From the NCBI GenBank assembly GCA_014898415.1, contig RCTD01000032.1:1-64000 (forward strand): a stretch of 64,000 bases of DNA, given 5' to 3'. Below, piece after piece: positions 46,501 to 57,011 of the stretch. Below the pieces are notes generated by a model that was not told the origin of the DNA, did not search any database, and saw only the letters and a program-made list of their open reading frames with translations. The DNA is from Stromatinia cepivora. Its lineage: Eukaryota > Ascomycota > Leotiomycetes > Helotiales > Sclerotiniaceae. Positions within the stretch are counted from its first letter, which is position 1, and the number at the start of each line of letters is the position of its first letter. The position numbers and the translations under genes were made by a program.

Positions 46501-47974
46501 ACCCACCCACCCAAGAGGTATGAATTTTTTGAAGACGTGGAATGACGGGAATGGCATTATGACCAAAGAAGAACGAAACATCTTCCCATATTTAAACAAG
46601 TCTGGAAAAGTTCGAGAAAGCGTTAATTCAGGTTCAAAGGCTTGGGGAAGGATTAAACCTCGTGGATTATTTCCAACCGTCCTGGTGACGATGAACTTGG
46701 AGGATGCCCGTATGGGAATTGCTTTACATTGGGATCAGCATCGACGCTTGACAATTCTGGAACTTCGTCGTGCACAAAGCTTTCCAGACCATGAGGTATT
46801 GGTAGGAACGAGGGGAGAACAAATGAAAATCATCGGGAATAGTGTTGATAGGACTGTTTCCATGGCATTGGGCATTTCTCTACGCAACGCTTGGCTCGAG
46901 TGTGCTCCCGAAGATGATAGTCAAGGGACACTTGTGGAAGCTCAATCATCTATGGCAGTGATGGATTCTTTACAGGAGATTCCAAATAGTGCGACCTCTA
47001 CAGCTATTGAAGTTGTTCTGAGTCAACGGCCAAAGGCCATGCCATATACTCTCGAAACTCTAAGTAGCATATCGGATGGCATTGCAACATCAACTTCTAG
47101 CTCATCAGACTCGACAGACTCAAATTTGTCTGGTTTTGACGAATCAAGTTCATCCGAAAGTATTAAAAATTTGCGAGACGCCTTATCTAAGATACAAAAG
47201 AGGCGACGTTTGATCCACCCTGACAACGAACCTGCTCGCAAATCTCCAAGATTGAGCCCAGCATTCAACCTTCCATCAAAAGCGATAGAACCTTTCGCGA
47301 GATCAATATACAATTCGAGTCCAGTCTCGGAGCGTAACTCCGCAAGACGTCCGACTCCAAGAAGTAATTTCACACAAAGCGTTCTTAGAGTCAGACAAGA
47401 GCGAGCTTCTCCTGGCTTATATTCGGCATCACCGTTTCCAACAGCCATTTCTCCTGATCAAGCAAACACCCCTCGCGCTACAAATCTCACAAACGAAGAA
47501 CCACCTTCATCGCGAGACAAACCCTTCATCATAAACGATAGTGAAACTGATAGCGAAAACACCATGTCGGTAGAATCCGGACCACGCGCCTCTAATCTCC
47601 CACACCGATCTTCCCGCTCCCGCAACTCTATACCCAAAACTGGCAACCTCAAAAACCCCTCAACAAGATCTTCTCACTACAAAAAATCTTCACATGTCAT
47701 CGATCTCACAAAATCTGATAGTGAAGATCATGCTACTAGCATCTCTTCATATATACCACAATCCTCATTCGAAGTCGTGATTCCAATCCCCTGCTCCAGC
47801 ATTAAAATAGAAGAACAAAATAATACTGCTTCATCTAACTTTCTATCTAGCGGCCAAACAGCAGAAGAAAATAGACTCAGATCTGCATCGAAGAAAAAAT
47901 ATATCCCGGTTGATAATAGTCGGTTCCATGCGTATGCACAAACTAACCGCATGATGAGAAACATAAATAGATAA
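43580..47974 (+). CDS. dim-2: DNA (cytosine-5) methyltransferase, DIM-2 type
   Basis: Intronless, 1,464 residues from the ATG at 43580, close to the size of Neurospora DIM-2. DIM-2 methylates cytosines in heterochromatin, guided by histone H3K9 methylation and HP1, often at RIP-mutated repeats. A BAH domain lies at about residues 403-515. The catalytic domain has motif I DLFCGGGNFGRG (starting about 705), motif IV SPCQGFS with the catalytic Cys at 789, motif VI LLENVL, motif VIII QSRSRIFV, and motif X GNSVDRTVSMALG. The last 330 or so residues are Ser-rich and disordered, with a short LTKSDSEDH-type acidic patch that could be a SUMO-interaction or HP1 contact (inference). Unlike RID-type enzymes it has the long N-terminal region and BAH domain. 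Confidence 0.93.
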   Translation: MPHSGNFSRDQSTSTDNSELVHQQILAQQLDLDQSPPPDVDSQTPPPPQESKIGSIYPPELIYPKSRYFGYIPPLPVSKEYQACAALLQEFKNENLVRSPPTQEDFVEFELTDFSIYMPDAPLYGYELRGLQDLASKASHSCLLFDGILSVVNLCHYVQGVPFKICSIGNYGEEVDDVDGAIWLQSDLNTRANIYYRLQNPSPEYSRFHLGFLWLSNLSKHFVDYSLACQEQKKKVSIHNFRTDFVQWGRKVHAESSKFQSWYLEYGRDDFRQAVSANINFLFKESIGVTEKLRSLYIWKEILEKSSIKERPIIENMTVVTPYVYDCFSHLRFGHFLKPLAPTVFSKDTEESEVQSPLSLSPRKSRITCDPNSSIKYQSKSFSSVKDSLAVEINQWEAAKRQKMLDAIKVGDVLSVTKDGPNSVWKDETSRWKAEDHCWYLYVQTKHTSPRGKYSFDGIWLYKPSDTSCAKMKYPYPKELFLSDNCTCGSGDSRIPQDEVIDTVFVVWHGLPSETDIFIRQTYLDNENFVTLTDSHKICKHLRMPEGDSSLSSTIIGRFPIGQTILALPPRRRSENGLEPYEVVKYDEESSKLYVTLRRLVRRSEFEKVVSCRPNELIYTDIKDKMLAAKLEKTCLVRFYTEKEVLAGEVPAPYCRDGGSNAFIITKRLREDDQKLTPIEDETPRGLIQGFDPEAPLERRVLNGLDLFCGGGNFGRGLEEGGAVHNKWAVDLFSAAVETYSTNLKGPEGTDMFFGSVNDLMVQAFEGNPRKLRIPSPGDVDVILAGSPCQGFSRMNANKGNDQSLRNQSLVASVAAYIDFYRPKYGLLENVLTMAQKGLGRDEDVLSQLICAIVGLGYQVQLFLLDSWSFGSSQSRSRIFVSFAAPGFVPLKHPELSHSHPPHVGERGLGKLANGQSFGSRIHCPTPFKYRTAEDSVADLPFIGDGATSQCTKYPDHVPPQTLSKAYRFQIACIPTHPRGMNFLKTWNDGNGIMTKEERNIFPYLNKSGKVRESVNSGSKAWGRIKPRGLFPTVLVTMNLEDARMGIALHWDQHRRLTILELRRAQSFPDHEVLVGTRGEQMKIIGNSVDRTVSMALGISLRNAWLECAPEDDSQGTLVEAQSSMAVMDSLQEIPNSATSTAIEVVLSQRPKAMPYTLETLSSISDGIATSTSSSSDSTDSNLSGFDESSSSESIKNLRDALSKIQKRRRLIHPDNEPARKSPRLSPAFNLPSKAIEPFARSIYNSSPVSERNSARRPTPRSNFTQSVLRVRQERASPGLYSASPFPTAISPDQANTPRATNLTNEEPPSSRDKPFIINDSETDSENTMSVESGPRASNLPHRSSRSRNSIPKTGNLKNPSTRSSHYKKSSHVIDLTKSDSEDHATSISSYIPQSSFEVVIPIPCSSIKIEEQNNTASSNFLSSGQTAEENRLRSASKKKYIPVDNSRFHAYAQTNRMMRNINR

Positions 47975-50289
47975 TGGAAAAGTGGAGAGTGGTTGAAGAC
48001 GGGATGAAGAGTTTTGGGCAATAGTAGGGGAGTTGATGGATTGGGTGAGGGTGGGGGAAGGGGAAGATGTGTGATCAGTATGACATTGAGCATGGGATGC
48101 GTACTGAGTGGGTTGTGGATGTGAGGTTTGAGTTTATATGTGTAGTGGGGGAGTTTGTTTGTAGCTTGCATTGCATTGCTATTTCGTGGTTTTAATATTG
48201 AGATTTCTTAGCTCAATGTAATCATACGGTAATTGGGAATTCCCAGTATACATTCAGTGAAATGATAAATCTTCACTGCGATATCAAGATACGTATCCAC
48301 TATACCATCATGGATATCGATACCCATCTACTCCCATCTCACATATTACATTTTCCTAATATAAATATAAAGAACTTAAACATCATTGATGTTCGGGTAT
48401 ACGTAAACTTACTAACCAACAACTTTATAACAAATCCATATTTCCTTCCTTACTCTTACAACATCCCATATCTTAAAAAATATACCTATCTTACCCATCT
48501 ACTCCCTTCTATCATCAGTAAGCAGGTACTGAACTTCAATTCAAGTACCTATGTACTTCGAAAAGTATGTTCATGAGATGAGAGTTTTTCAATGTGGGGA
48601 GTTTGTTGTGTATCTAGTATACATATATGTATTATGGGGTAGTAGTACTAGTGCGATGATGTGATGATATGAGATGAGATGTATTGTTTTTTAGATATGG
48701 AGTGAAATAAGAAGTGGGTGAACTACAGATTTGGGGATGGAAGTGTTGGAAGGGATGGGGATGGGGATGGGGATAGGAGTTTGTTGGAGTTTTATCCGAG
48801 TTTCTATATTGGGGATTCTGGTTGAGGGAGATGTATTAGGCAGGGCCGTGAGGTTATGCAGATTTAGATGGGGGACCCTTCGGATATCCCATGGACGTAT
48901 ACCTATGAGATGTCATTTATCTAAAGTCTACATTTAGCCTTCCTTGTACAGCTCACTCCAATCTACTCTACGCTTGACTCGTCTTAATATTCAGAGATAA
49001 TCCTGCAGCATGTAAAATCTTTCAGCATTTCATCAGGCCTAAATACTCGAGTAGGGAGGGGTCTTGTACTCAGAGTGTTTCTCCATAGGAATGTGCTTCT
49101 GGATTTATATTTTATATCCGCCATGCTAAATTTCACATCCTATATATAAATAAACTTCACGCGTGCGCCAGCATGCTTCATGCGCATGCGCATGCACAAC
49201 TCACATGAGATTTCACATGACATGACATGCCATCTCTGTGCTGCATACTTGACACTTAACACAACACCTATCAATCTGTGTCACCTCCATTGCATCCGCT
49301 TATATACGCATACCCATAACCAAAACAAAAATCCTCGCAGAAAAGCACAAACAGTAGCACAAAAGTAAGACTCGACAGATTTGATAAAACGGACATTTGC
49401 ATAACACATAGTGCATGCACTCGAGCGTAAAAAAACGGGTTTTGGCTTTTTGACGGGTGTCACTTGTTTACTGTACATTCAATGCAATGTACCGTACCAT
49501 AGCATATTTCCTGCTTGAATTAAGTTAAGTGTAACCTTCAGATAAGTTGGAGATTAGATTAAAAATGTCAAGATCCAGAGTGTTGAGATATTTGAATCTG
49601 AGACATTCGTAATGTTTGCAACGTTTTTGTGGTACTTTATTTTGTATCCTGTAGTGGGAAAGTGGCAGGGATTCGGATATCGGCGTGGTTTTTTGGTCAT
49701 TTCTAGACTTTTGAAGGATGAAGATTTAAGCATAAAGTGACAAGAGAGAAATAAATTCAGCGCGAAAATCCCCAGAACAAATAGAAGCACCAGATATCGG
49801 TTTTGATATCTGCTACATACCTAAATCAGTACCCCGCAAAAACCTTCATGCGGGGTTTCCAGGTTGGTAACCATGTGCAGTTCAAGCTAGGATAGAGATA
49901 ACGTTGCATGCTTTCTATGGCTTGTATCCGCAGCCCACAAAGCTTGTGCTCCTTAGCATTCTGCTGCCGTTTCTTCATGAAATATGTTTTACTATGTCTC
50001 TCCTTCTTACCCCTGCCAACACTCATTTCCCAGGGCTTCATGCATATACGGTAGATGCCGTTGGATATTTGCAGTTTGTTTGGTGATGATGAGGGAAGGG
50101 AAATTGCTTTTGATGAGCCAATCGGTAGGTGTGTTTCTTGCAATGAACCATTAGATATGCCCTATTCCATCCAAGACGGATGCAAAACTTCATCATACGA
50201 GCGATTTGCAATCATGTAACGTCATACCGGTATAGTGCCTCGTGGCTTAATCGAGAAACATCCATCTTTGGCATCCTATGAAGAACCGT
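47975..50289. other. Gene-free spacer of 2.3 kb
   Basis: Downstream of the methyltransferase. It contains G-rich (GGGGAT) and CATG-rich simple stretches (near 48757 and 49180-49230) and no supported gene or RNA. Confidence 0.4.
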
Positions 50290-50825
50290 TCAGATATCTC
50301 CACTATATTTAACGATTGTCTCCAGAGAATCCTGTACTTGGCCATGTATATATTTGGTATGCCAGGTTTCTTCATCCAATCCGATTTCTCGTTTCCTCTT
50401 ATACTTCTGTCTATAATCTGCCGATCTTGCCCCCGCACCCCACGAAACTGACGTAGATACGTACATAGATATAGATATGGTGTCCCTTACACCTTTCATT
50501 ATTTTATCATCATCTTTCTCATGTTCGAGATCGGGTTCCAAAACACGCTCAAGAATTAAATCAAAATTGCCATCCAAAATTGTGGGACGAACCTCATATA
50601 CAACGTACTGTGCACATAATACTTCTCGTGAACGACTTCTTGTTCCTTCAGATCACAGCCTCGTCGAACCTATTCAAAATCATCAAGAACCTCGTCGATC
50701 ATCGCTTGGCCAGCATTGGTACTTTCCAAACCACTCGAAAAGTACGAAAGGCAAGGCAGGTAACCCAAATAAAGAATTCGGGGGATATTATCTTCTTGCA
50801 GTTGCTTCAAGGCCCGTTCAGTCAA
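50290..50825 (-). pseudogene. Coding-like remnant or unresolved minus-strand gene
   Basis: Two minus-strand frames look coding. The downstream one (open 50652-50290) reads TRSRSREVLCAQYVVYEVRP, then LDGNFDLILERVLEPDLEHE, and ends at a stop at 50290; an internal ATG lies at 50577. The upstream one (to a TAG near 50670) includes RALKQLQEDNIPRILYLGYL and LESTNAGQAMIDEVLDDFE. Between them are a TAG and a frame change. A phase-0 intron from GACGAG|GTTCTT to GCACAG|TACG would join them, but its branch site is weak; otherwise this is a decayed gene. I do not recognise the family. Its 5' side abuts the start of the plus-strand gene at 50864. Confidence 0.35.
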
Positions 50826-50863
50826 CGGAAAGATCACCAATAGAGAAAAGAGACTCGCCAACC

Positions 50864-51223
50864 ATGGCGTCAAATTTTCCACCTTCTGCCAACGGAAATA
50901 CGAATAATATTTTTGGAGAGACTTTTGATTCCACACCCACCGATATACAGGGTGAGCGACGAAGGTCATATGGTATTGGAGGAGCGGGAAATATCCGTAA
51001 GTCATGTTCTTGTTGATTTGCTTGCGCTAGCAATTTTTTGAATCGATCTAACATTTATGAATGCATAGGCAAACCATCAGAGATGATCTACACTCCACGC
51101 GAGAGACGTAGATCCAGTGTCTTTAGTGCTCCCTCAGTTTCTCCATCCACTTCTCATGATACGAAGAGAGGAAGCTTCCTGTCATGGATTGGAATTGGAA
51201 GCGGCAAAAAAGATGAGAAATAG
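50864..51223 (+). CDS. Small basic fungal protein of unknown function (95 residues)
   Basis: Two exons, 50864-50996 and 51069-51223, with a 72-bp intron (donor GTAAGT, branch TCTAACA, acceptor TAG). The start lies in a strong context (ACCATGGCG). The product begins MASNFPPSANGNTNNIFGE, has GERRRSYG, the splice junction in NIRKPSEMIYTPRERRRSS, and ends GSFLSWIGIGSGKKDEK. The RRRSS/RRRSY motifs look like basophilic-kinase phosphorylation sites. No named domain is recognised. Perfect frame continuity across a canonical intron argues that it is real. It lies next to, and possibly overlaps, the antisense remnant ending at 50825. Confidence 0.7.
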
Positions 51224-52385
51224 TGCGCAATATGGGGGATACTTGCTTTGGAGTAAAGAGAGAATCAAATCGACGAATATGATGTGTAATGATGATGGGG
51301 TTGTCTTGTGGGATACCTAATATTGCGGGAAAGGTCAACTGGGCAAGTGTAATGGAATCTGGGCATGAGATATGGAATCGGAGAATGAGCACTGGAAAGA
51401 ATAAGATGATACCATTGAATATGTTTTACATGAAAGGTTTATGGAATATGAGATATATTATTTCGGGAACATGAATTGAAGGTTCTATTGGCATTGCAAT
51501 ACAGAACGAACTTTCGCCATGATCTCAAGGTTCAGTCAGGACTATGATTTTATGACCACTTTTTGCGATGAAAATTGCTGTTGATAAAATTCAAGTAGCT
51601 GAGGGAAGTAAAACATATCAAGAGAAAGATGGTAAGGCATATTTGCATAGCCAGTTTCTGAATTGTTTTCCATTCAATTGTGAAAATACGAATACGAAAG
51701 TTGTTAGTTTCCACTAGAAAGCCTAACCAACCAACCTAGACGTTATCTCAATCCCGGATGTTTGGATGAAAGAGAACTCTACCGCAAAATAGATGAATAT
51801 ATGGCGAGAAGGAGGTTTAATATCATACATATTCACTATGATAAGGTCATTTGATTAGATGTATTAACTTTGATGATAAAATCAAGATGTTTAGATCTAT
51901 ACGGTGTAGGCCTCCGGAGCCTTTACCACGAGGGAGGGTCTACCACTAAAAATGAGCCACTAGCAACACTAACACCGTATTGATCCACAGCCTATCAGCA
52001 ATGCCATTTCGGTGGCTTAGGTGAATCATTAAGGTTTACTTCCGTACCGACCTACCTACCTTGTTGAAGAAACCGCCTCCATCTAGTCTATGTACCCTCA
52101 CACGTTCAATCCAGAATCATTCAATAAAACCTATACCTTATACCAAAACAGCGACTTCGAAATCTACAGCGGAAATTATGATTAAGACTTGCAATCATCA
52201 TTTCCGGTTTATTGTAGGTATTACCCAACGACTGCCTACCTTTTGCCACGATACCTTCCATTGAGAGCTATCAGATCAGATCACTAATTTCAACCCTCTT
52301 CACAGTCTCAATTTCATACTAGCAACTATACTTAGAATAAATTCGACTTGTGCATATTTGCCAGGTCGATCCTCAAATTAATTAC
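51224..52385. other. Spacer before the NYN-domain gene
   Basis: No gene supported. Contains a GC-rich imperfect inverted repeat at 51906-51943 (arms starting GTAGGCCTCC and ending GGAGGGTCTAC). A possible acceptor (TTTGCCAG) at 52357-52364 leaves room for an upstream non-coding exon of the next gene. Confidence 0.4.
51906..51943. repeat. GC-rich imperfect inverted repeat
   Basis: Arms GTAGGCCTCC and GGAGGGTCTAC pair with one mismatch and one bulge; an inner GGCCTCCGGAGCC is also self-complementary. It stands out in an AT-rich spacer. Confidence 0.6.
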
Positions 52386-54032
52386 ATGATCGAGCCGCAA
52401 ACCTCCCAACCATGGGACCTAACTTCTGCCATCGACCTTTTTAATCGTCTCTCTACTTCGAGTTCAGGCCGCGATTCTCCATACTCCGATTATCCAGTCA
52501 AGGACGAGCCCTCAAACACAGACAGAAGTGATCGCGCCTTGGGTGATTTCAGACCAATATGGAATTACTTAGGTGTCGATGCTGAGAAAACTGTTAAAGA
52601 TTTTGATGTTGGTTCATTTGAGTCTGCATCATCTTCTTTTACTTCTGGGGGGCTTTTTTCTGATCTAGACAGTCCGCCAACTTCTGCGACGGATGATTCG
52701 GATATTCCGGATATCTACGAAGCCTATGTCACGAAATCAAAAGAGGTACGATGGAAAGATGAGGTTCACGGAACGAAATTTCCGAAGCTGCGGCGTCGGA
52801 GCAAAAGGGAAAAGTCCTCGGAAGACCTAATATCTTTTCCGGAAGAGAACTTGGAAGAGCAATTGTCGCAATCGAAAGCAGACAATAGATCGCCCTTTGC
52901 TGCAGATCGTCTCTTTGATATTCAATCCCCTAGGCCAGAGAAAAGGCAGACACGGCGACAGGTGTTGTCCGATATTTCACAGACGGATGAAAGTAGCGGA
53001 CTGGAATCAGAGGTAGAAAGACCTTCACCATCAAAATCTGCAAGACTTTTCAACCATTCTTCTGTCGTTGGTGCCAAGAAGAATTACGAATCTGTTGCCA
53101 TACACCCTCTTTACAATCTGACCTTGGAAGAGAAGAGAACCAAGATAGCCAAGAAGCTATCGGACCAATTAGGTATCGACAAAAGCACACTTTTGAATAC
53201 TACGACTAATCTTCAACGTTCCAATGAACCTAAAGCCATTCACGTATTTGTTGACTGTAGTAACATTATGATTGGATTTCATCAAGCTTTGAAACTTGCA
53301 CGAGGAATTCCTGAAGGGGCGAAGATGAAACAACAGCACCTCTCATATCGATCGCTAGCGTTCATCATGGAGAGAAATCGACCTGTCGCCAAACGGGTTT
53401 TGGCTGGATCCAGATCAAATCAATCGGACTTACCAACCCATTTCGCTGAGGCCGAGGAGTGTGGTTACGAAACCAATATTTTGGACAGGGTGTTGAAAGT
53501 AAGAGAGTCGACACCCAAGAAAGTGCGGCGGGGTCGGGGCAATGGATACCTCACCGGACGGTCGAATGGATCTGAAACTCCATCCACAAATATGTCTACC
53601 GTATCATTCGTGGAACAGGGTGTTGATGAGCTTTTACATATGAAGATACTTGAAACTCTAAACGATTACCCAAAACCATCAACGATCGTTCTAGCATCTG
53701 GTGATGGTGCTGAGGCGGAGTACTCGGCCGGCTTTTTCAAAAATGTGCAGAGAGCACTTGAGAAAGGATGGAATGTTGAACTTGTGGCTTGGAACAGTGG
53801 TTTGAGTGGGGAATATCGAGAATCGTCATTTAAGCAACGATGGAGAAAGCAATTCCGAGTTATTATGTTGGATGACTTCAGCGAGGAGTTATTGGCGATT
53901 TATAAGAAGCATGAAACATCACCGGAAATATCAGCCATGGGGTCGCCTTCGACACCAAAAAAATCGACTATAACACCAAAATCAACGCAGGCTGACCTAT
54001 TTCGTATTTTGCACTCTCAGCTGCGATATTAA
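52386..54032 (+). CDS. NYN-domain protein, putative RNase
   Basis: Intronless, 548 residues from the first ATG of the frame (52386); an upstream splice acceptor leaves a 5' exon possible. The first 270 or so residues are polar and disordered. The NYN (PIN-like) domain runs over about residues 285-500: it begins AIHVFVDCSNIMIGFHQAL with the first metal-binding Asp, then GVDELLHMKILETL with a second acidic cluster, and LASGDGAEAEYSAGF with the third. These acidic residues form the Mg-dependent nuclease site in the family. A Ser/Thr-Pro-rich tail follows. The family suggests RNA cleavage; substrate and location are unknown. Confidence 0.87.
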   Translation: MIEPQTSQPWDLTSAIDLFNRLSTSSSGRDSPYSDYPVKDEPSNTDRSDRALGDFRPIWNYLGVDAEKTVKDFDVGSFESASSSFTSGGLFSDLDSPPTSATDDSDIPDIYEAYVTKSKEVRWKDEVHGTKFPKLRRRSKREKSSEDLISFPEENLEEQLSQSKADNRSPFAADRLFDIQSPRPEKRQTRRQVLSDISQTDESSGLESEVERPSPSKSARLFNHSSVVGAKKNYESVAIHPLYNLTLEEKRTKIAKKLSDQLGIDKSTLLNTTTNLQRSNEPKAIHVFVDCSNIMIGFHQALKLARGIPEGAKMKQQHLSYRSLAFIMERNRPVAKRVLAGSRSNQSDLPTHFAEAEECGYETNILDRVLKVRESTPKKVRRGRGNGYLTGRSNGSETPSTNMSTVSFVEQGVDELLHMKILETLNDYPKPSTIVLASGDGAEAEYSAGFFKNVQRALEKGWNVELVAWNSGLSGEYRESSFKQRWRKQFRVIMLDDFSEELLAIYKKHETSPEISAMGSPSTPKKSTITPKSTQADLFRILHSQLRY

Positions 54033-54551
54033 TGAAATTGACAAAGGGCTGTACACAATCCCTTTAGCGAAATAGCAAGCAATGGAAACTTTAACGTTAC
54101 TGAATAAGGAAGTTCGAAAGAAAATTTTTTATGACACGGGCTATGTGAAATCCCCGCACACTTGGTTATTGATATCCATTGTGAGATTCTCTGTCATTAT
54201 TTGATAAATTTGCACGTTTCCTACATTTACCGCAGCCTGATATTAAGGCGTTGTAAAACCGGGGCTTCAGCTGAACTATGTGCTGACTTTCATCCCATTT
54301 CAGACCCCGAAATGTAATATCTTAGATAAGTCAGCCCTGGGTCTTGAGGCCGGCTCACCACACTGAACGATATGCACTGCCATGAATTTATATATTTTGG
54401 TCCTTTCCCTCGTTCTCGAAAGGAAAAATACTAACTAGTTTTTGTTGATATTCTTCAAACATACAATTATCCGTGCTGTGCCCTCTTGGCCCTTGTTCTA
54501 TTGCTACTCAAGGCCTCCAACTTATAACCACCCCCACCCCCCACCGGACGA
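54033..54551. other. Promoter region of the lipoxygenase gene
   Basis: Short spacer between two plus-strand genes. Nothing distinct seen. Confidence 0.4.
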
Positions 54552-57011
54552 ATGTTCACATTTGTTTTCAATTTGCTTGTTGGGGTTCTTAATTATTTCT
54601 TCAATATGCCGGGGATATTTCAAAAAGTTGAGAATATACTACATCATGGACAACACAAGGGACGACTAGCTAAACCCTTGCCTATAGAATGGAATACAGG
54701 AGTTCTCAAGGCAGAACTTCTTGCTCGTTCTATCTTCGCTGAAGAAGATGATAAACTGGAAGAAGACCTCGATAAGATCAAATTCGCTACGGGTACATAC
54801 GTTGGGACCAAGAGAGCGGTTTCAGAGGTATATACTTTGATCAATAAAACGCATGTGTCTACTCAAAACATAATATCAGCAGGTAACTAACTAAATGATG
54901 ATAGATTTGCCTCATTTTTCGACGTTCATCAATTAGAATCTCATCTTCCCACCGCTCCCATGTCTCTCGCGGAAAAGAAAGAACGCTTTCAATTCCAACC
55001 TCCCGGTTCAGACGGTTACCCTCCTCATTTGAGTTTAGAGCCCAAAACCGATTTCCTTCACTCCCTCAAAATCTTCCAAGCAGATCGTCTCTTTGCTACT
55101 GCACCTATCGTTCAAAAAGTCATTCCAGAAAAATTCCTAGATTTCGCTTACGATGAACCAAATCAACGTTCTTTCGCTCTCATCGAAAGTGTTAATAAGA
55201 AGCTCTTTGATGAAAGGAGAGATATTGGAAAAATGGCTAATATAGGTATGAGAAAGGATTGGTATTCGGATGAAGTATATGCGCAACAGCAGTTTACGGG
55301 GGTTAATCCGGTGACAATTAAGAAGGCTAGTAAGGAGTGGATTCAACAGTTTAAAGCGGCGGCCAGTGCACAGGGGAAATGGGAGTCTCTAAAAGTGATT
55401 GAGGAGGGTGAAAGGGATGGGGGTTTGTATATGCAGGATTGTAGTTATTTTCGCAAGTTTGCGGGAGTGGAACAGGGGGAGCCATTGATGAGTGATGATG
55501 GGAAGAGGTTTGGGTGTGCGGGCGTTAGTCTTTTTCAGTAAGTGATTCGTTTCTTTCTCTCGTGTTTCTTGGTCTTTACATTTTGTTTCGTTTCGTTGCG
55601 TTACGTTTTTCCTCCCTTTGCACTCACGAGCTGCAAGCTATATCTCGTAAGCGCCGTCATTCTCCATAAAAAATCTTGGGCATCGTACGATAAGCATGCA
55701 TACGAACTACCCACGTATATAAGCTGGAAAGTTCTCAGCCCTGCAGTCAGCCCAACCCGCCCCGTTACGCAAGGATGAGCGGAACTACTCGTCATCTCTT
55801 TTCACTAAATCTCGTATCATAATTGCTAAATAATCACTAACACATTCAGCCTCCTCCCAACCGGCGCTCTCCACCCCCTAGCTATAATCCTCGACTACAA
55901 AACCAACATCACCACATCCCTCACCCTCTTCAATAAACGCACCTCCCCTTCCTCCCCCAAAACCCACGAATCAACCGATTGGCCCTGGCGCTACGCAAAA
56001 CAATGCGCCCAAGTATCCGACTGGCACCTTCACGAACTAGGTGTTCATCTCACTCACACACATTTAATCGAAGAAGGAATAATCATCGCATCACACCGTA
56101 CCCTTCCTTCCTCCCACCCCGTCTTCAAACTCCTATCTCCGCATTGGTTGAAAACTCTCCCGTTAAATGCTGCTGCGCGCGCTAGTTTAATTCCTCAAGT
56201 CATCGTTCATATTAATGGATTATCGGAAAAGGGATCACTGAGTATGGTAAGAAATCAATACGAAACATTCGATTTCGTGGGGAATTATATACCGAATGAT
56301 CTGGAAGCTCGAGGATTTCCACTCAAAGAATTAGATGGAACGCGATTCCATAATTATGCCTATGCGAAAAATATGCATTTAATGTGGTTTGTCCTCCGAC
56401 GTTTCGTATCCGGAATGCTACGCCCTTCTTATCCGGATGATTCATCCGTCTCAAAGGATCTCTACATACAATCCTGGACTTCGGAGATCCAATCCGATAC
56501 CGGTGCAAATATTTCTTCATTCCCATCTCTCACCACCTTTGAACAATTGGTCGATGCAGTAACAATGTGCATCCACATCGCCTCCACCCAACACACGGCC
56601 GTAAACTACCTCCAAGACTACTACCTCGCCTTCATCCCCAACAAACCCCCCGCCCTCTTTACGCCTCTCCCAAAATCCCTCTCGGAACTAGAAGCCCTCA
56701 CAGAACAAGACCTCATCGCCTCACTCCCCGTCTCCTCACCCAGAATCTGGTTACTGAGTAGCCATTTACCGTATTTGCTTAGTAGTGTGGTGGCGGATGA
56801 TCAGAGTTTATTGGAGTATGCGTTGAGTGTGCGTGGGGTGGCGGGGAGTAGTGATGGGGAGGATGAGAGGGAGAGGACGGCGGGGGTGTTTTATGAGGAG
56901 TTGGTTGGTCTTGAGGGAGTGTTTGATGGGATTGCAATGGGGGTCGATGATAATACGGTGCTTTATCGGGTTATGGCGCCTGAGAGGACGGCGGTTAGTA
57001 TTTTGATTTAG
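54552..57011 (+). CDS. Lipoxygenase (fungal Fe- or Mn-LOX)
   Basis: Three exons: 54552-54882, 54937-55537 and 55850-57011 (introns of 54 and 312 bp); 697 residues. Lipoxygenases add dioxygen to linoleic or related polyunsaturated fatty acids to form hydroperoxides. The metal ligands are visible: HELGVH near residue 370 (H-x4-H), HTAVN near 560 (H-x3-N) and a C-terminal isoleucine (AVSILI). DWYSDEVYAQQQFTGVNPVTI matches the conserved region before the substrate pocket. The first residues (MFTFVFNLLVGVLNYFF) are hydrophobic and could be a signal or anchor; a second ATG at 54606 would remove them and give 679 residues, so secretion is uncertain. Intron 2 is long but its branch (CACTAAC) and acceptor are clear. 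Confidence 0.92.
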
